Of a stretch of DNA of 64,000 bases, positions 7,365-16,638 are shown one piece after another. Position numbers and translations under genes: made by a program. The notes below the pieces were generated by a model. That model was not told where the DNA came from and ran no database searches. It saw only the letters and a list, made by a program, of their open reading frames with translations. Each line of letters begins with the position of its first letter. The stretch's first letter is position 1. The stretch spans positions 58,121 through 122,120 of the forward strand of contig DATNOU010000101.1 of NCBI GenBank assembly GCA_035601195.1, given 5' to 3'. This DNA is from JAIBJP01 sp035601195 (lineage in GTDB: Bacteria; Actinomycetota; Thermoleophilia; Gaiellales; Gaiellaceae).

Positions 7365-9065
7365 ATGCGACTCTCGGCCGCCCTCGCGACGGCGGCCGTC
7401 GTTGCCGCGGGCTGCATGTCCGGCTCGGAAAACGTCACGCGCGGGTTGCGCTCCTCGCCCGGGAAGCCGCATCAGCTCGAGTTGACCGACGTGGCGCAGG
7501 CCGTGGGGTTGAAGTTCCGCCAGGGCGCCTTTCGCTGGCAGGTCTCGCCGGATCCGTCGAGCATGATGGGGAGTGGTATCTGCTGGCTGGACTACGACGA
7601 GGACGGATGGCTTGACCTCTTCGTCGTGAACTCGTATACGGAGCGCGAGGTGAGCCGCTGGAAGAATGCCGGGGGCCTGCCGCGCACCGCCCTCTTCCAC
7701 AATGTGGAAGGGAAGTTCACCAACGTTAGTGCCGCTTCTGGGGCAGGCCTGCCCGTCCGCGGGAATGGATGCGTTGCCGCCGACCTCGACCTCGACGGGC
7801 ACACGGACCTCTACGTCACGACCACGCGCCAGAGCGTTCTCCTCTGGAACAACGGCGACGGGACGTTTACGGAAGGCGCAAGAGCTGCAGGTGTCGGCGT
7901 CTACGGCTGGCACTCCGGAGCGGCCGTGGGGGACGTCAACCGCGACGGCCTTCCCGACCTGGTCGTGGCCGGCTACACGGACCTGAACGGCCCACGTCCG
8001 GAGGCCACCCAGGGCTTTCCGCAGACCTTCATCGGCGTTCGCGATCTTCTATTCCTGAACGAGGGACGCGAGAGGGGTGGGCACGCGCGGTTCCGCGAAG
8101 TCGGTAGGACAGCGGGACTCGAGGTGGCGAACTTCGAGCACGGGCTGGGTGTCCTGCTCTCGGACTTCGAGCGCGACGGCGACCTCGACGTCTATATCGC
8201 CAACGACGCGGATCCCAACCGGTTGTACGAGAACGTCGCCTGGCCGGGAGGAGCCGACGCGGACCCGGCCGGCCTTGGGTTCCGCTTCGAGGAGCGCGCC
8301 GGCGCCGCCGGGGTGGCCGACTCGAACGCGGGCATGGGGATCGCAGGCGGAGACTTTGACGGCGACGGCCGGACTGACCTTTTCGTGACCAACGCGCGAG
8401 ACCAGGTACACGCTGTCTTCCGGAGCAAGCCCCCGGACGAGAACGATCCGTCCTACGATGATGTGCGAGCGGACCTCGGCGTCGATCTCGGCGGCTCGAC
8501 CGGGTGGGGAGTCTCCTGGGCCGATCTCGACCTGGATACGGACCTTGACCTCCTCTTCGTCAACGGCGATGTGCCCGTAACGGACCTCGCCGGAGACAGG
8601 GAGCTGGTTCGGGCCGTCGGGAACCTGACCGCCCAGGGAATGGCCGGTCGCTTCGAGGACTTCGGGGCCCAGATCGGCCTGGACAAGGTCGGACCCCTGC
8701 TCGCACGCGGGAGCGCGGTGGCTGACTACGACAACGACGGAGACCTCGACGTGGCCATCAGCACGGTGGGCGGGCGCCTCGTCTTGCTGCGAAACGATCA
8801 CGCCGGTGGCACCTGGCTCGAGGTGGACCTCTTCGGGTTCCACCCGGGCGCGGAGGTGACGGCGGTTCTTCCTGACGGCCGGAGGCTGCGCCGGGAAGTG
8901 CATGCGGGAAGCAGTTATCTCTCGTCCGAGGATCCGCGCGTCCAGTTCGGGCTCGGAGGCGCCGCCGAGGTGCGCGCTCTGGTCGTGCGCTGGCCTGGTG
9001 GCGGGGAGACGCGCTTGAGCGGCGTCGCCGCGAACGAGCTTGTCGAGGTCAAGGCCCCGTCGTGA
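7365..9065 (+). CDS. CRTAC1-like FG-GAP/VCBS repeat lipoprotein with ASPIC/UnbV domain
   Basis: Exported protein of about 566 residues with a lipobox (VVAAGC). It carries about seven calcium-binding FG-GAP/VCBS blades, each with a D-x-D-x-D-G motif (DYDEDGWLDL, DLDLDGHTDL, DVNRDGLPDL, DFERDGDLDV, DFDGDGRTDL, DLDLDTDLDL, DYDNDGDLDV), building a beta-propeller. A C-terminal ASPIC/UnbV domain ends in VVRWPGG. The molecular function of bacterial members is unknown. ATG 7365 is used; a TTG at 7347 has the better ribosome binding site and adds six residues. Its stop overlaps the start of the haloperoxidase-like gene, so they are co-translated. Confidence 0.88.
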   Translation: MRLSAALATAAVVAAGCMSGSENVTRGLRSSPGKPHQLELTDVAQAVGLKFRQGAFRWQVSPDPSSMMGSGICWLDYDEDGWLDLFVVNSYTEREVSRWKNAGGLPRTALFHNVEGKFTNVSAASGAGLPVRGNGCVAADLDLDGHTDLYVTTTRQSVLLWNNGDGTFTEGARAAGVGVYGWHSGAAVGDVNRDGLPDLVVAGYTDLNGPRPEATQGFPQTFIGVRDLLFLNEGRERGGHARFREVGRTAGLEVANFEHGLGVLLSDFERDGDLDVYIANDADPNRLYENVAWPGGADADPAGLGFRFEERAGAAGVADSNAGMGIAGGDFDGDGRTDLFVTNARDQVHAVFRSKPPDENDPSYDDVRADLGVDLGGSTGWGVSWADLDLDTDLDLLFVNGDVPVTDLAGDRELVRAVGNLTAQGMAGRFEDFGAQIGLDKVGPLLARGSAVADYDNDGDLDVAISTVGGRLVLLRNDHAGGTWLEVDLFGFHPGAEVTAVLPDGRRLRREVHAGSSYLSSEDPRVQFGLGGAAEVRALVVRWPGGGETRLSGVAANELVEVKAPS

Positions 9066-10915
9066 TCCGCGCAACCTTGCTCGCACTCGCGCTGACGACT
9101 GCCGCCATCGTGCTGGCCGGCTGCTTCGGCTCCAGCGACTCGTATCTGCTGGAGGATTGCAAGCGCGGCGACCTCGAGGGACGCTCGGGTGCCCGAGTCT
9201 GGGATGAGGCGCTCCTGGACGCCATCCGGCGAGACACCCCGGCGCCGACGGTGCACGCGCGGAACCTCTTCCACACCTCCGCTGCCATGTGGGACGCCTG
9301 GGCCGCCTACGACCCCGAGGCCGAGGGGTATTTCGTGGACGAGAAGCTCAAGTCCGACGACGTTCACGCGGCGCGCGAGGCGGCGATCAGCTACGCCGCG
9401 TACCGCATCCTCCTCTACCGCTACTCGCAGGCGTCGGGCCTGCAGGAGACCTTCGACGAGCTGACGTCGACCATGGCCTCGCTCTGCTACCGAATCGACT
9501 ACACGACGACCGATGGCGACTCTCCGGCGGCGCTCGGGAACCGCATCGCGGCGAAGGTGATCGCTTACGGCCGGCGGGACGGAGCTCACGAAGCGCTGCG
9601 CTATCTCGATCCCGACTTCAAACCGGCGAACGCACCGCTCGTGGTCGCGGAGCCCGGGACCCAAATGCGCGACCCGAACGCTTGGCAGCCCCTGGCCCTG
9701 GCCAAGATCGTCGCGCAGAACGGCGTCCCGGTCCCGGGGAAGGTGCAGACCTTCATCGGACCGCACTGGGGCCACGTCGCGGGCTTCGCACTCCCGAGGT
9801 CTCCGAAGGGACTCCCTCTCGACCCGGGCCCGGCACCCAGGCTCGCGGATCCCGTTTCCGATGCGGAATTCAAAGCCACGGCGGTCGCCGTCATCCGCTA
9901 CTCCAGCCGCCTCGAACCGGACGATGGCGCGACAGTCGACATCGGCCCTGGAGCTCTGGGCGGCAACACGCTCGGGACGAACGGCGGTCACGGGCACGAC
10001 GTGAATCCGGATTCCGGCGATGCCTATGCGCCGAACGTGGTTCGACGCGGGGATTACGAGCGCGCGCTGGCCGAGTACTGGGCCGACGGCCCGAAATCGG
10101 AGACGCCGCCCGGCCACTGGAACGTCATCGCCAACTACGTGTCTGATTCCCCCGGGCTCGAGCTCCGGATCGGCGGCCAGGGTCCAGAGGTCGACCGGCT
10201 CGAGTGGGACGTCAAGCTCTACTTCGCGCTCAACGGGGCGGTCCACGACGCCGCTGTAGCCGCCTGGGGCGCGAAGGGCTACTACGACTCCTCGCGGCCC
10301 ATCTCGATGATCCGTTACATGGGCGGTAAGGGCCAGTCGAGCGATCCGAATGGCCCGGCCTACGATCCGGACGGGCTCCCGCTCGTTCCAGGCCTCGTCG
10401 AGGTGGTCACTCGAGCGTCGAGCGCCCCAGGCCAACGTCATGCGAAGCTGGCCGGCCACGTGGGCGAGATCGCGATTCGCGCCTGGGCCGGCCCTCCAGA
10501 GGAACTGGCCGGCAAGCCCAGAGGGGTGCGCTGGATCCGTGCCGTCGAGTGGGTGCCCTACCAGCTGCCGACGTTCGTCACGCCCGCGTTTCCCGGCTAC
10601 ATCTCGGGTCACAGCACCTTCAGCCGCGCGGCAGCCGAGGTGCTCACCGGCTTCACGGGCAGCTCGTATTTCCCCGGCGGCCTCTACGAATGGAAGGTGC
10701 CCGCCGGGTCGCTACGGGTCGAGGAAGGCCCCAGCAAAGATCTCGCTCTCCAGTGGGCGACCTATTTCGACGCCGCCGACGCCGCCGGGATCTCGCGCCT
10801 GTACATGGGCATCCACGTCTCACCCGACGATTTCGGAGGCCGGAAGGTGGGGTTGGGGTGCGGTCAGGATGCGTGGAAGCTCGCCCAGCAGTTCTTCGAC
10901 GGGGAGGCAGCCTGA
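9062..10915 (+). CDS. Vanadium-haloperoxidase/PAP2-like lipoprotein
   Basis: Exported 617-residue protein with a lipobox (IVLAGC). Its C-terminal part has the vanadate/phosphate-binding triad of vanadium-dependent haloperoxidases and type 2 acid phosphatases: SRPISMIRYM near 410, FPGYISGHSTFSR near 510-522 (Ser-Gly-His) and SRLYMGIHVSPDD near 580. Bacterial members often carry phosphatase or halide oxidation activity; which applies here cannot be read from sequence. The GTG start overlaps the CRTAC1-like stop. Pairing of these two families inside a sugar operon is unusual. Confidence 0.85.
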   Translation: MIRATLLALALTTAAIVLAGCFGSSDSYLLEDCKRGDLEGRSGARVWDEALLDAIRRDTPAPTVHARNLFHTSAAMWDAWAAYDPEAEGYFVDEKLKSDDVHAAREAAISYAAYRILLYRYSQASGLQETFDELTSTMASLCYRIDYTTTDGDSPAALGNRIAAKVIAYGRRDGAHEALRYLDPDFKPANAPLVVAEPGTQMRDPNAWQPLALAKIVAQNGVPVPGKVQTFIGPHWGHVAGFALPRSPKGLPLDPGPAPRLADPVSDAEFKATAVAVIRYSSRLEPDDGATVDIGPGALGGNTLGTNGGHGHDVNPDSGDAYAPNVVRRGDYERALAEYWADGPKSETPPGHWNVIANYVSDSPGLELRIGGQGPEVDRLEWDVKLYFALNGAVHDAAVAAWGAKGYYDSSRPISMIRYMGGKGQSSDPNGPAYDPDGLPLVPGLVEVVTRASSAPGQRHAKLAGHVGEIAIRAWAGPPEELAGKPRGVRWIRAVEWVPYQLPTFVTPAFPGYISGHSTFSRAAAEVLTGFTGSSYFPGGLYEWKVPAGSLRVEEGPSKDLALQWATYFDAADAAGISRLYMGIHVSPDDFGGRKVGLGCGQDAWKLAQQFFDGEAA

Positions 10916-10943
10916 TGGCTGCGGAGTCGATCGGGCAAGCGGA

Positions 10944-11336
10944 ATGAAGCTCTTTCAGGCGCGCGCCCTTGTCGATGCGGTCCTCGAGAATGCGCCGGGA
11001 CCGGTCTCGGTCTACGTCGTGGACGACCACGGCGAGCTGATCGCTGCGGCCACGATGGACGGGGCCGCTCCGGACACGCGACTCAATGCGCAGCGGAAGG
11101 CCTACACCGCGGCGCGCAGCGACGCCCGCTCGACGGGCGAGCTGGCGGCCAAAGTGGCCGACGACCCGGTCGAGCGGGCGAGCTTCGACCCGTTCTTCAC
11201 GTTCTTCAAGGGCGGTGTCGCCGCCTTCGAGGATGGGCTCCGGATCGGGGCCATCGGCGTCAGCGGCCTGCCCGGTGATGAGGATGAGCGGCTGGCACTC
11301 GAGGCCATCGCCAAGGCCCGTCTCTCCTCCGGATGA
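10944..11336 (+). CDS. GlcG/HbpS-family protein
   Basis: 130-residue alpha/beta protein of the GlcG/HbpS (PduO C-terminal-like) family: ALVDAVLENAPGPVSVYVVDDHGELIAAA, then RLNAQRKAYTAA and GGVAAFEDGLRIGAIGVSG, the usual family order. Members bind haem or cofactors or accompany glycolate and diol oxidation; no enzymatic role is established. ATG 10944 gives the normal family N-terminus. Its stop overlaps the xylulokinase start. Confidence 0.8.
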   Translation: MKLFQARALVDAVLENAPGPVSVYVVDDHGELIAAATMDGAAPDTRLNAQRKAYTAARSDARSTGELAAKVADDPVERASFDPFFTFFKGGVAAFEDGLRIGAIGVSGLPGDEDERLALEAIAKARLSSG

Positions 11337-12766
11337 GCAGTCTCGTCGGCCTGGACGTCGGCACGACCGGCGTCAAGGCGCTGGCCGTGTCGCCAGAGGG
11401 GGAAGTGCTCTCGCGGATCGAGGAGGCCTACCCGCTCTCGACGCCGCAGCCAGGCTGGGCCGAGCAGGATCCCGAAAACTGGTGGCGAGCAGCGGAGTCG
11501 GCCCTCGCCGGACTCGCCGTCACCGACCTCGCCGGCATCGGCCTCGCCGGTCAAATGCACGGGCTCGTCGTCCTCGACGAGCGCGAACGCGTCCTGCGTC
11601 CGGCCATCCTCTGGAACGACCAGCGGACAGCTGCCCAGTGCGTCGAGATCGAGGAGCGGCTGGGGCTCCGGCGGCTCGTCGAGCTGACCGGCAACCGCGC
11701 GTTGCCGGGGTTTACGGCCCCGAAGCTGCTCTGGCTGCGCCGGCACGAGCCGGAGGTCTACGAGCGGATCGCCCACGTCCTGCTCCCGAAGGACTACGTG
11801 CGTCTCCGCCTGACGGGAGAGCGCGCGATCGACGCGACAGACGCTTCCGGGACGCTGCTCTTCGACGTCGCGCGACGGCGTTGGAGCGACGAAGTCCTCG
11901 CCGCCCTGGAGATCCCGCGCGAATGGCTCCCCCCTGTGCTGGAGTCGCCGGCGGTGGCCGGCCACAACTCTGACGGCGTCCCTTTGGCGGCGGGGGCGGG
12001 CGACCAGGCGGCCGGCGCGCTCGGCGTCGGGGTCGACCGGCCGGGGCCCCTCTCTATCGTGCTCGGCACTTCGGGTGTGGTGTTCGCCGCGCTCCCGGCC
12101 TTCGCCGCCAATCCAGAGGGCCGCCTCCACTCCTTCTGCCACGCCGTGCCGGATGGCTGGCATGCGATGGGCGTCATGCTCGCCGCCGCCGGCTCGCTCC
12201 GCTGGCTTCGCGACGTGGCGGCTCCGGGCGAATCCTTCGAGAGCCTAACCGCCGAGGCGGAGCCCTGGCCCCCAGGAGTGGAGGGCCTTGTCTTCCTGCC
12301 CTACCTCGCCGGCGAGCGGACGCCGCATGCCGACCCTAACGCCCGCGCGGCTTTCGTCGGGCTCTCGCTTCGCCACGACCGGGGCGCGCTCGTCCGTGCG
12401 GTGCTCGAGGGCGTCGCCTTCGGACTGGGGGACGCGCTGGAGCTCCTGAAGGAGCTCGGCGTCGAGCCGCAGGTCGGGCGGGCCTCCGGCGGCGGTGCGC
12501 GGAGCGACCTCTGGCTCCGCATCGTCGCCTCCGTGCTCGGAATACCGCTCGAACGCACAGCAGTCGAGGAGGGGGCCGCCTACGGTGCGGCTCTCCTCGG
12601 CGGCGTCGCGGCAGGCGTCTTCGTGGACGTCCACGAGGCTGTGGCCGCCTCCGTGCGTGTCCGCGACAGGATCGAGCCCGAACCAGCGTGGGCGGATAGC
12701 TACGCCCACGGGTATCAGCGCTTCCGGGCGCTTTACCCCGCCCTACGACCCCTGGAGGAACCATGA
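11333..12766 (+). CDS. xylB: Xylulokinase (FGGY family)
   Basis: Phosphorylates D-xylulose to xylulose 5-phosphate for the pentose phosphate pathway. The 477-residue FGGY kinase has GLDVGTTGVKAL at the N-terminus, the xylulokinase signature GLAGQMHGLVVLD with ILWNDQRT, and a C-terminal ATPase half with AGAGDQAAGALG (catalytic Asp about 223), VLGTSGVVF and the GRASGGGARSDLW block. QMHG plus LWNDQRT separates it from glycerol and ribulose kinases. Position after a xylose-type importer supports the assignment. The TGA overlaps the next ATG. Confidence 0.9.
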   Translation: MSSLVGLDVGTTGVKALAVSPEGEVLSRIEEAYPLSTPQPGWAEQDPENWWRAAESALAGLAVTDLAGIGLAGQMHGLVVLDERERVLRPAILWNDQRTAAQCVEIEERLGLRRLVELTGNRALPGFTAPKLLWLRRHEPEVYERIAHVLLPKDYVRLRLTGERAIDATDASGTLLFDVARRRWSDEVLAALEIPREWLPPVLESPAVAGHNSDGVPLAAGAGDQAAGALGVGVDRPGPLSIVLGTSGVVFAALPAFAANPEGRLHSFCHAVPDGWHAMGVMLAAAGSLRWLRDVAAPGESFESLTAEAEPWPPGVEGLVFLPYLAGERTPHADPNARAAFVGLSLRHDRGALVRAVLEGVAFGLGDALELLKELGVEPQVGRASGGGARSDLWLRIVASVLGIPLERTAVEEGAAYGAALLGGVAAGVFVDVHEAVAASVRVRDRIEPEPAWADSYAHGYQRFRALYPALRPLEEP

Positions 12767-13470
12767 CATCGCTAGAAGGCAGGGTGGCTCTCGTCACGGG
12801 AGCAAGTCGAGGCATCGGCGCCGCAGTTGCTCGCTCGCTCGCCGCGGAGGGAGTCCGCCTCGCTCTGGCATCGCGAAGCGGCGATGACCTCGGTCTCGAC
12901 GGCGCCGTGGCACGGCGATGCGACGTCAGGCAGCCCGACGACCTCGAGGCCGTCGTAGCCGAGGCCGTAGAGCGCTTCGGAGGGATCGACATCCTGGTCG
13001 CCAACGCCGGCGTGGGCGCGTACGGGCCGTTCCTCGATCTTCCGGCCGACCAGCTGGAGGAGATGATCGACGTCAACGTCAAAGGCACCCTCTACGCCGT
13101 CCGAGCGGCGCTCCCTCACCTCCTGGAGAGCGACGCAGCGGACATCGTCACGCTTGCGTCCGAGGCCGGTCGCAGAGGCCTTCCTCTCGAGGCCGTCTAC
13201 TGCGCCTCGAAGTTCGCCCAGGTCGGCTTCACGCGCGCTCTCGACCATGAGTTGCGCGAGCACGGGGTGCGCTGTTCGAACGTGTGCCCGGGCGGCGTCG
13301 CCACGGACTTCGCCATGGGCCGGGGCCGCACGCTCGACATGCCGGAGCTCGCGGGAATGATGACGCCCGAGGACGTGGTGGAGGTCGTACTCTTCGTCAT
13401 CACCCGCCCCCGGAACCACCGCATCCTCGAAACCGCCTTCCGGCCAGTCGCGGAGCCCGCCTGGGGATGA
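12763..13470 (+). CDS. Short-chain dehydrogenase/reductase
   Basis: NAD(P)-dependent SDR of 235 residues: cofactor motif TGASRGIG, structural VANAGVG, and catalytic Ser (VTLASEAG) and YCASK. The substrate is unknown; in this operon a sugar, polyol or sugar acid is likely. GGAGGAACC precedes the ATG, which overlaps the xylulokinase stop. Confidence 0.88.
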   Translation: MTSLEGRVALVTGASRGIGAAVARSLAAEGVRLALASRSGDDLGLDGAVARRCDVRQPDDLEAVVAEAVERFGGIDILVANAGVGAYGPFLDLPADQLEEMIDVNVKGTLYAVRAALPHLLESDAADIVTLASEAGRRGLPLEAVYCASKFAQVGFTRALDHELREHGVRCSNVCPGGVATDFAMGRGRTLDMPELAGMMTPEDVVEVVLFVITRPRNHRILETAFRPVAEPAWG

Positions 13471-14441
13471 GCGGCACCGTCAGCTGGGGCTTCCTCTCGA
13501 CGGCGAACATCAACGACAAGCTGTTCGCCGGTGCGGCCGAGTCCGACCGAGCCGACGTCATCGCGGTGGCGAGCCGCGACGCTGCACGCGCCGAGGCCTA
13601 CGCGCGCGAGCGGGGGATCGAGCGTGCGTACGGGAGCTACGAAGAGCTGCTGGCCGACCCCGACGTCGAGGCGGTGTACATCTCGCTGCCGAACTCGCTC
13701 CACGTCGAATGGTCGATCCGCGCGCTGGAGGCCGGCAAGCACGTTCTCTGCGAGAAGCCGCTGAGCCGCCGAGCCGCGGATGTCGAGCGCGCCTTCGACG
13801 TGGCGGAGGAGTCAGGCCGTCTCCTCATGGAGGCGTTCATGTACCGCCACAATCCGCAAACTGCGCGCCTCAAGGAGCTTGCGGACGGGGGCGCGATCGG
13901 CCGTCTGTGGCTCGTCCGCGCGGCGTTCAGCTTCTCGCTCACCGACGGCGAGAACGTCCGCCTGAACTCATCGCTCGACGGTGGCGGGTTGATGGACGTC
14001 GGTTGCTACTGCGTCAGCGGTACGCGCTTGCTCGGGGGCGAGCCGGAGCGCGTGTACGGCGAGCAGGTGCTCGGCGAAAGCGGCGTCGACGAGCTCTTCA
14101 CCGGGACGATGCGCTTGCCGGGCGACGTGCTGGCGCAGTTCGACGCCGGCCTGGTCGTGCCGGTCCGCGACGAGCTGGAGGCGATCGGCGAGGATGGCTC
14201 GCTTTTCCTCGACGATCCCTGGCATTGCAAGAGACCCGTGATCGAGCTCCGAACGGCCGGCGGCGTGGAGGAGATAGCGGTAGAGCCGGCCGATTCCTAC
14301 CGCCTCCAGCTCGAGAACATGAGCGACGCCATCCGAGGTGAGGCGGAGCCGCTCCTGGGCCGCGAAGACGCGGTGGGCCAAGCCCACGCCATCGAGGCCT
14401 TCTACCGCTCGGCGACCGAGGGTAGACCGGTCAACCTCTGA
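13467..14441 (+). CDS. Gfo/Idh/MocA-family dehydrogenase, possibly xylose dehydrogenase
   Basis: 324-residue NAD(P)-dependent oxidoreductase. A Rossmann domain (about 1-120) holds the family EKP motif (HVLCEKPLSR), followed by an alpha/beta domain opening MEAFMYRHNPQ. The FMYRHNPQ block and LMDVGCYCV region resemble D-xylose 1-dehydrogenase (NADP) and trans-1,2-dihydrobenzenediol dehydrogenase relatives. Such an enzyme would give xylonolactone, an oxidative alternative to the isomerase/xylulokinase route. The ATG overlaps the SDR stop. Confidence 0.82.
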   Translation: MSGTVSWGFLSTANINDKLFAGAAESDRADVIAVASRDAARAEAYARERGIERAYGSYEELLADPDVEAVYISLPNSLHVEWSIRALEAGKHVLCEKPLSRRAADVERAFDVAEESGRLLMEAFMYRHNPQTARLKELADGGAIGRLWLVRAAFSFSLTDGENVRLNSSLDGGGLMDVGCYCVSGTRLLGGEPERVYGEQVLGESGVDELFTGTMRLPGDVLAQFDAGLVVPVRDELEAIGEDGSLFLDDPWHCKRPVIELRTAGGVEEIAVEPADSYRLQLENMSDAIRGEAEPLLGREDAVGQAHAIEAFYRSATEGRPVNL

Positions 14442-14466
14442 GGGCGTCCCCAGCGCCCATCCACGA

Positions 14467-15468
14467 TCACTCGCCGCCCAGCGCCTGATAGACGAGCTCG
14501 TACGCCCTGACGGCGTCCTTCTCCATCTGCGCCTGGCGGAGGGCACCGTCGTCGATCTTCGCAGCGATCCCGTCGATAAAGCGCCACTGGAGCACGCTGC
14601 GCCTCACTGCCGCGACGGCGTCCTCGGTGTATGGATAGAGGTCGAATCCGAGGCGCTCCCCTTGGTCGCCGTAGCCTGCCCGGCGCAGCTCCACGGCGAG
14701 TTCTAGGGTCTCCATGAACGCGGTGGCGCCGACCATGTTGTCGTCGTCGAATGTCCCCCAGCCCGAGTTCGCGTGCTGATGACCGAGCACCCCCTCGGAG
14801 GCACAGAGAGCCGCGTATTCGGCCAGGTTCTCGCCGTTCATGATCAGGTGCTGCCAGTCCATGTTCACCTTGACGTTCTCGAGTCCCTGGGCCCGCAGCT
14901 TGTGGATCACGTGCAGGGTCATCCCGACGTTGCCCATGTGGATCTTCATCGCGGGCTCGGAGTTCTTGTGCTCGAGGAAGAGGAGAATTCCACGCTCGCT
15001 GCACCGCTCGGCCGCTTGGCCGATGCCGTCGATGAGCCACGCCCAGCTCTCCTTGTAGGGAGTCTGGAACGGGTAGTTGTAGCCCTCGATGCCAGGCCAG
15101 ATGATGAAGTGCGAGCGGAGCTCTCCCGCGAAATCGATGGCCGCCAGCGTGCGGCGTAACGCCTCCTTGCGCGTCTCCTCGTCCGGAGAGACGAGCCCGC
15201 CTCGCCCGAAGCGCGGATCCAGGTGCAGGCCGGTTGCCATGCAGTAGATGTCGTGGCCGGCAAGCGCGTCGCGGACCTGGTCGAGGTTGTCCTCGTTCAG
15301 CTCCTGCGGGTAGTGGAACTCGTATCCGTCGATCAGGTCGCCGAGGCCTCCCACCGCCCGACCGACTCGCTCGGCCGTCGTCTCGGCCGCGAACTCCGGT
15401 TTGTAGCCACCGGGGACGAAGCGCGTGACCATCGGGCCCAGCGCCCAGATGCCGAGGCTGGTCTTCAT
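14467..15468 (-). CDS. Xylose-isomerase-like TIM-barrel sugar isomerase
   Basis: 333-residue AP-endonuclease-2/xylose isomerase-type barrel, convergent with the dehydrogenase operon. Metal and substrate residues appear in order: FLEHKNSEPA (Glu), VNMDWQHLIM (Asp/His), GHQHANSGWGTFDDDN and GFDLYPYTED. The DMDWQH and EHKNSEP-type motifs resemble actinobacterial xylose/rhamnose isomerase relatives rather than classical XylA. It could supply xylulose to the kinase at 11333. GAGGAGG five bases before the ATG at 15468 decides the start. Confidence 0.78.
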   Translation of the reverse strand: MKTSLGIWALGPMVTRFVPGGYKPEFAAETTAERVGRAVGGLGDLIDGYEFHYPQELNEDNLDQVRDALAGHDIYCMATGLHLDPRFGRGGLVSPDEETRKEALRRTLAAIDFAGELRSHFIIWPGIEGYNYPFQTPYKESWAWLIDGIGQAAERCSERGILLFLEHKNSEPAMKIHMGNVGMTLHVIHKLRAQGLENVKVNMDWQHLIMNGENLAEYAALCASEGVLGHQHANSGWGTFDDDNMVGATAFMETLELAVELRRAGYGDQGERLGFDLYPYTEDAVAAVRRSVLQWRFIDGIAAKIDDGALRQAQMEKDAVRAYELVYQALGGE

Positions 15469-15517
15469 TTGAGCCTCCTCAGTTGCGGGCGGACAATTCA
15501 ATCGCGGGCCGGAGGTC

Positions 15518-15574
15518 TTGACAAGTAATGAAAGATCGGGTTAGCGTCGCCCGTCACGTTCTTACAAAACGTTT
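15518..15574 (+). promoter_or_regulatory. Candidate promoter/operator before the long catabolic operon
   Basis: TTGACA (15518-15523) is followed after 17 bases by TTAGCG, a poor -10. Further on, ACAAAACGTTTCAG has an AAACGTTT palindrome (15567-15574) with the central CG typical of LacI-family half sites. This is the only sizeable gap before the operon beginning at 15616. Confidence 0.3.
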
Positions 15575-15615
15575 CAGCGACGAGTCCCGAAAGCGACCTC
15601 GCTCTCCGCCGGCGG

Positions 15616-16638
15616 ATGCTGGCGGTTCCGCCCGGAACGCTCGCTCTTCGCGCGCTCGTGGCCGCAGCTCTGGTGTTCGTGGCCGTCTGGGTCGCCTACA
15701 AGGCCGCGCAGGATCTGCGCGTTTTCGTCGTGGTCGGCCTCAACGGGCTCACGCTGGCCGGCCTCTATTTCGTCGTAGCCAGCGGCTTCACCCTCATCTT
15801 CGGGCTGATGCGCGTCGTCAACATGGCCCACGGCTCGCTCTACATGCTCGCGGGGTTCTTCGCCTTCGACCTACAGGAGCGTCTGACGGGTGGTGAGGCC
15901 ACATCCGCGTTCGGGAGCTCGGAGGCGGGCGTCGGCGACTGGGTCATCCCTCTCGTGGTCGCGTCACTCGCAGTCGGCGTCATCGGCCTCGTGATGCAAC
16001 AGATCTTCCTCCGCTGGAATCAGGGGCAGGAGCTGCGGCAGGCCCTGATCACGATCGCGATCTCCGTGATCATCGCCGACCAGGCGCTCGCCCATTTCGG
16101 CGGCATCGCGCAGGAACTCGCGCCGCCGAGCGTTTTCCCTGACAGCGTGCAGCTCCACGTCTACGGGCTCAGCTATCCGTTCTTTCGGATCTTCGTGCTC
16201 TCCGCGGCGGTCGCCGTCGGGCTCGTCCTCTGGGTCGTCATCCAGCGGACCCGCTACGGGATGATCGTGCGCGCGGGCGTCGACGACCGGCACATGGTCT
16301 CGGCGCTCGGAATCAACATCCAGCTCGTCTTCGCCGGAGCCTTCTTCGTGGGTGCCTTCCTGGCCGGTCTCGGCGGCGTGCTCGGCGGGACGATGATCTC
16401 GGTCGACAAGGGGAATGACACCCAGTACCTCCTCATCGCGTTGATCGTTGTGATCATCGGCGGGATGGGCAGCCTGGGGGGCGCCGCCCTCGGCGCACTC
16501 GCGCTGGGCCTCGTCGATTCGTTCGGCGACGTCTATCTCCCCGAGGGCTACACCAACTATTCGGTCCTGCTGATCTTCGGCATGCTCGTGCTCGTCCTGG
16601 CCGTCCGGCCGCTTGGACTCTTCGGAAGGCCGGCGTGA
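15616..16638 (+). CDS. Branched-chain-type ABC transporter permease (LivH-like)
   Basis: First permease of a LivH/LivM-type importer, 340 residues with about eight membrane helices. Family blocks are present: GLYFVVASGFTLIFGLMRVVNMAHGSLYMLA, here given by position (residues about 52-82), RTRYGMIVRAGVDDRHMVSALG and the C-terminal GGMGSLGGAALGAL. It opens the roughly 22-kb operon. The substrate need not be an amino acid: members also carry amides, urea and aromatic or sugar acids, and the rest of the operon points to a sugar-like ligand. Confidence 0.9.
   Translation: MLAVPPGTLALRALVAAALVFVAVWVAYKAAQDLRVFVVVGLNGLTLAGLYFVVASGFTLIFGLMRVVNMAHGSLYMLAGFFAFDLQERLTGGEATSAFGSSEAGVGDWVIPLVVASLAVGVIGLVMQQIFLRWNQGQELRQALITIAISVIIADQALAHFGGIAQELAPPSVFPDSVQLHVYGLSYPFFRIFVLSAAVAVGLVLWVVIQRTRYGMIVRAGVDDRHMVSALGINIQLVFAGAFFVGAFLAGLGGVLGGTMISVDKGNDTQYLLIALIVVIIGGMGSLGGAALGALALGLVDSFGDVYLPEGYTNYSVLLIFGMLVLVLAVRPLGLFGRPA

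Noticed and set aside
14442..14457. Bidirectional terminator between the Gfo gene and the isomerase gene
   Set aside because: The stem GGGCG/CGCCC is only five base pairs, with no U-tract on either side.
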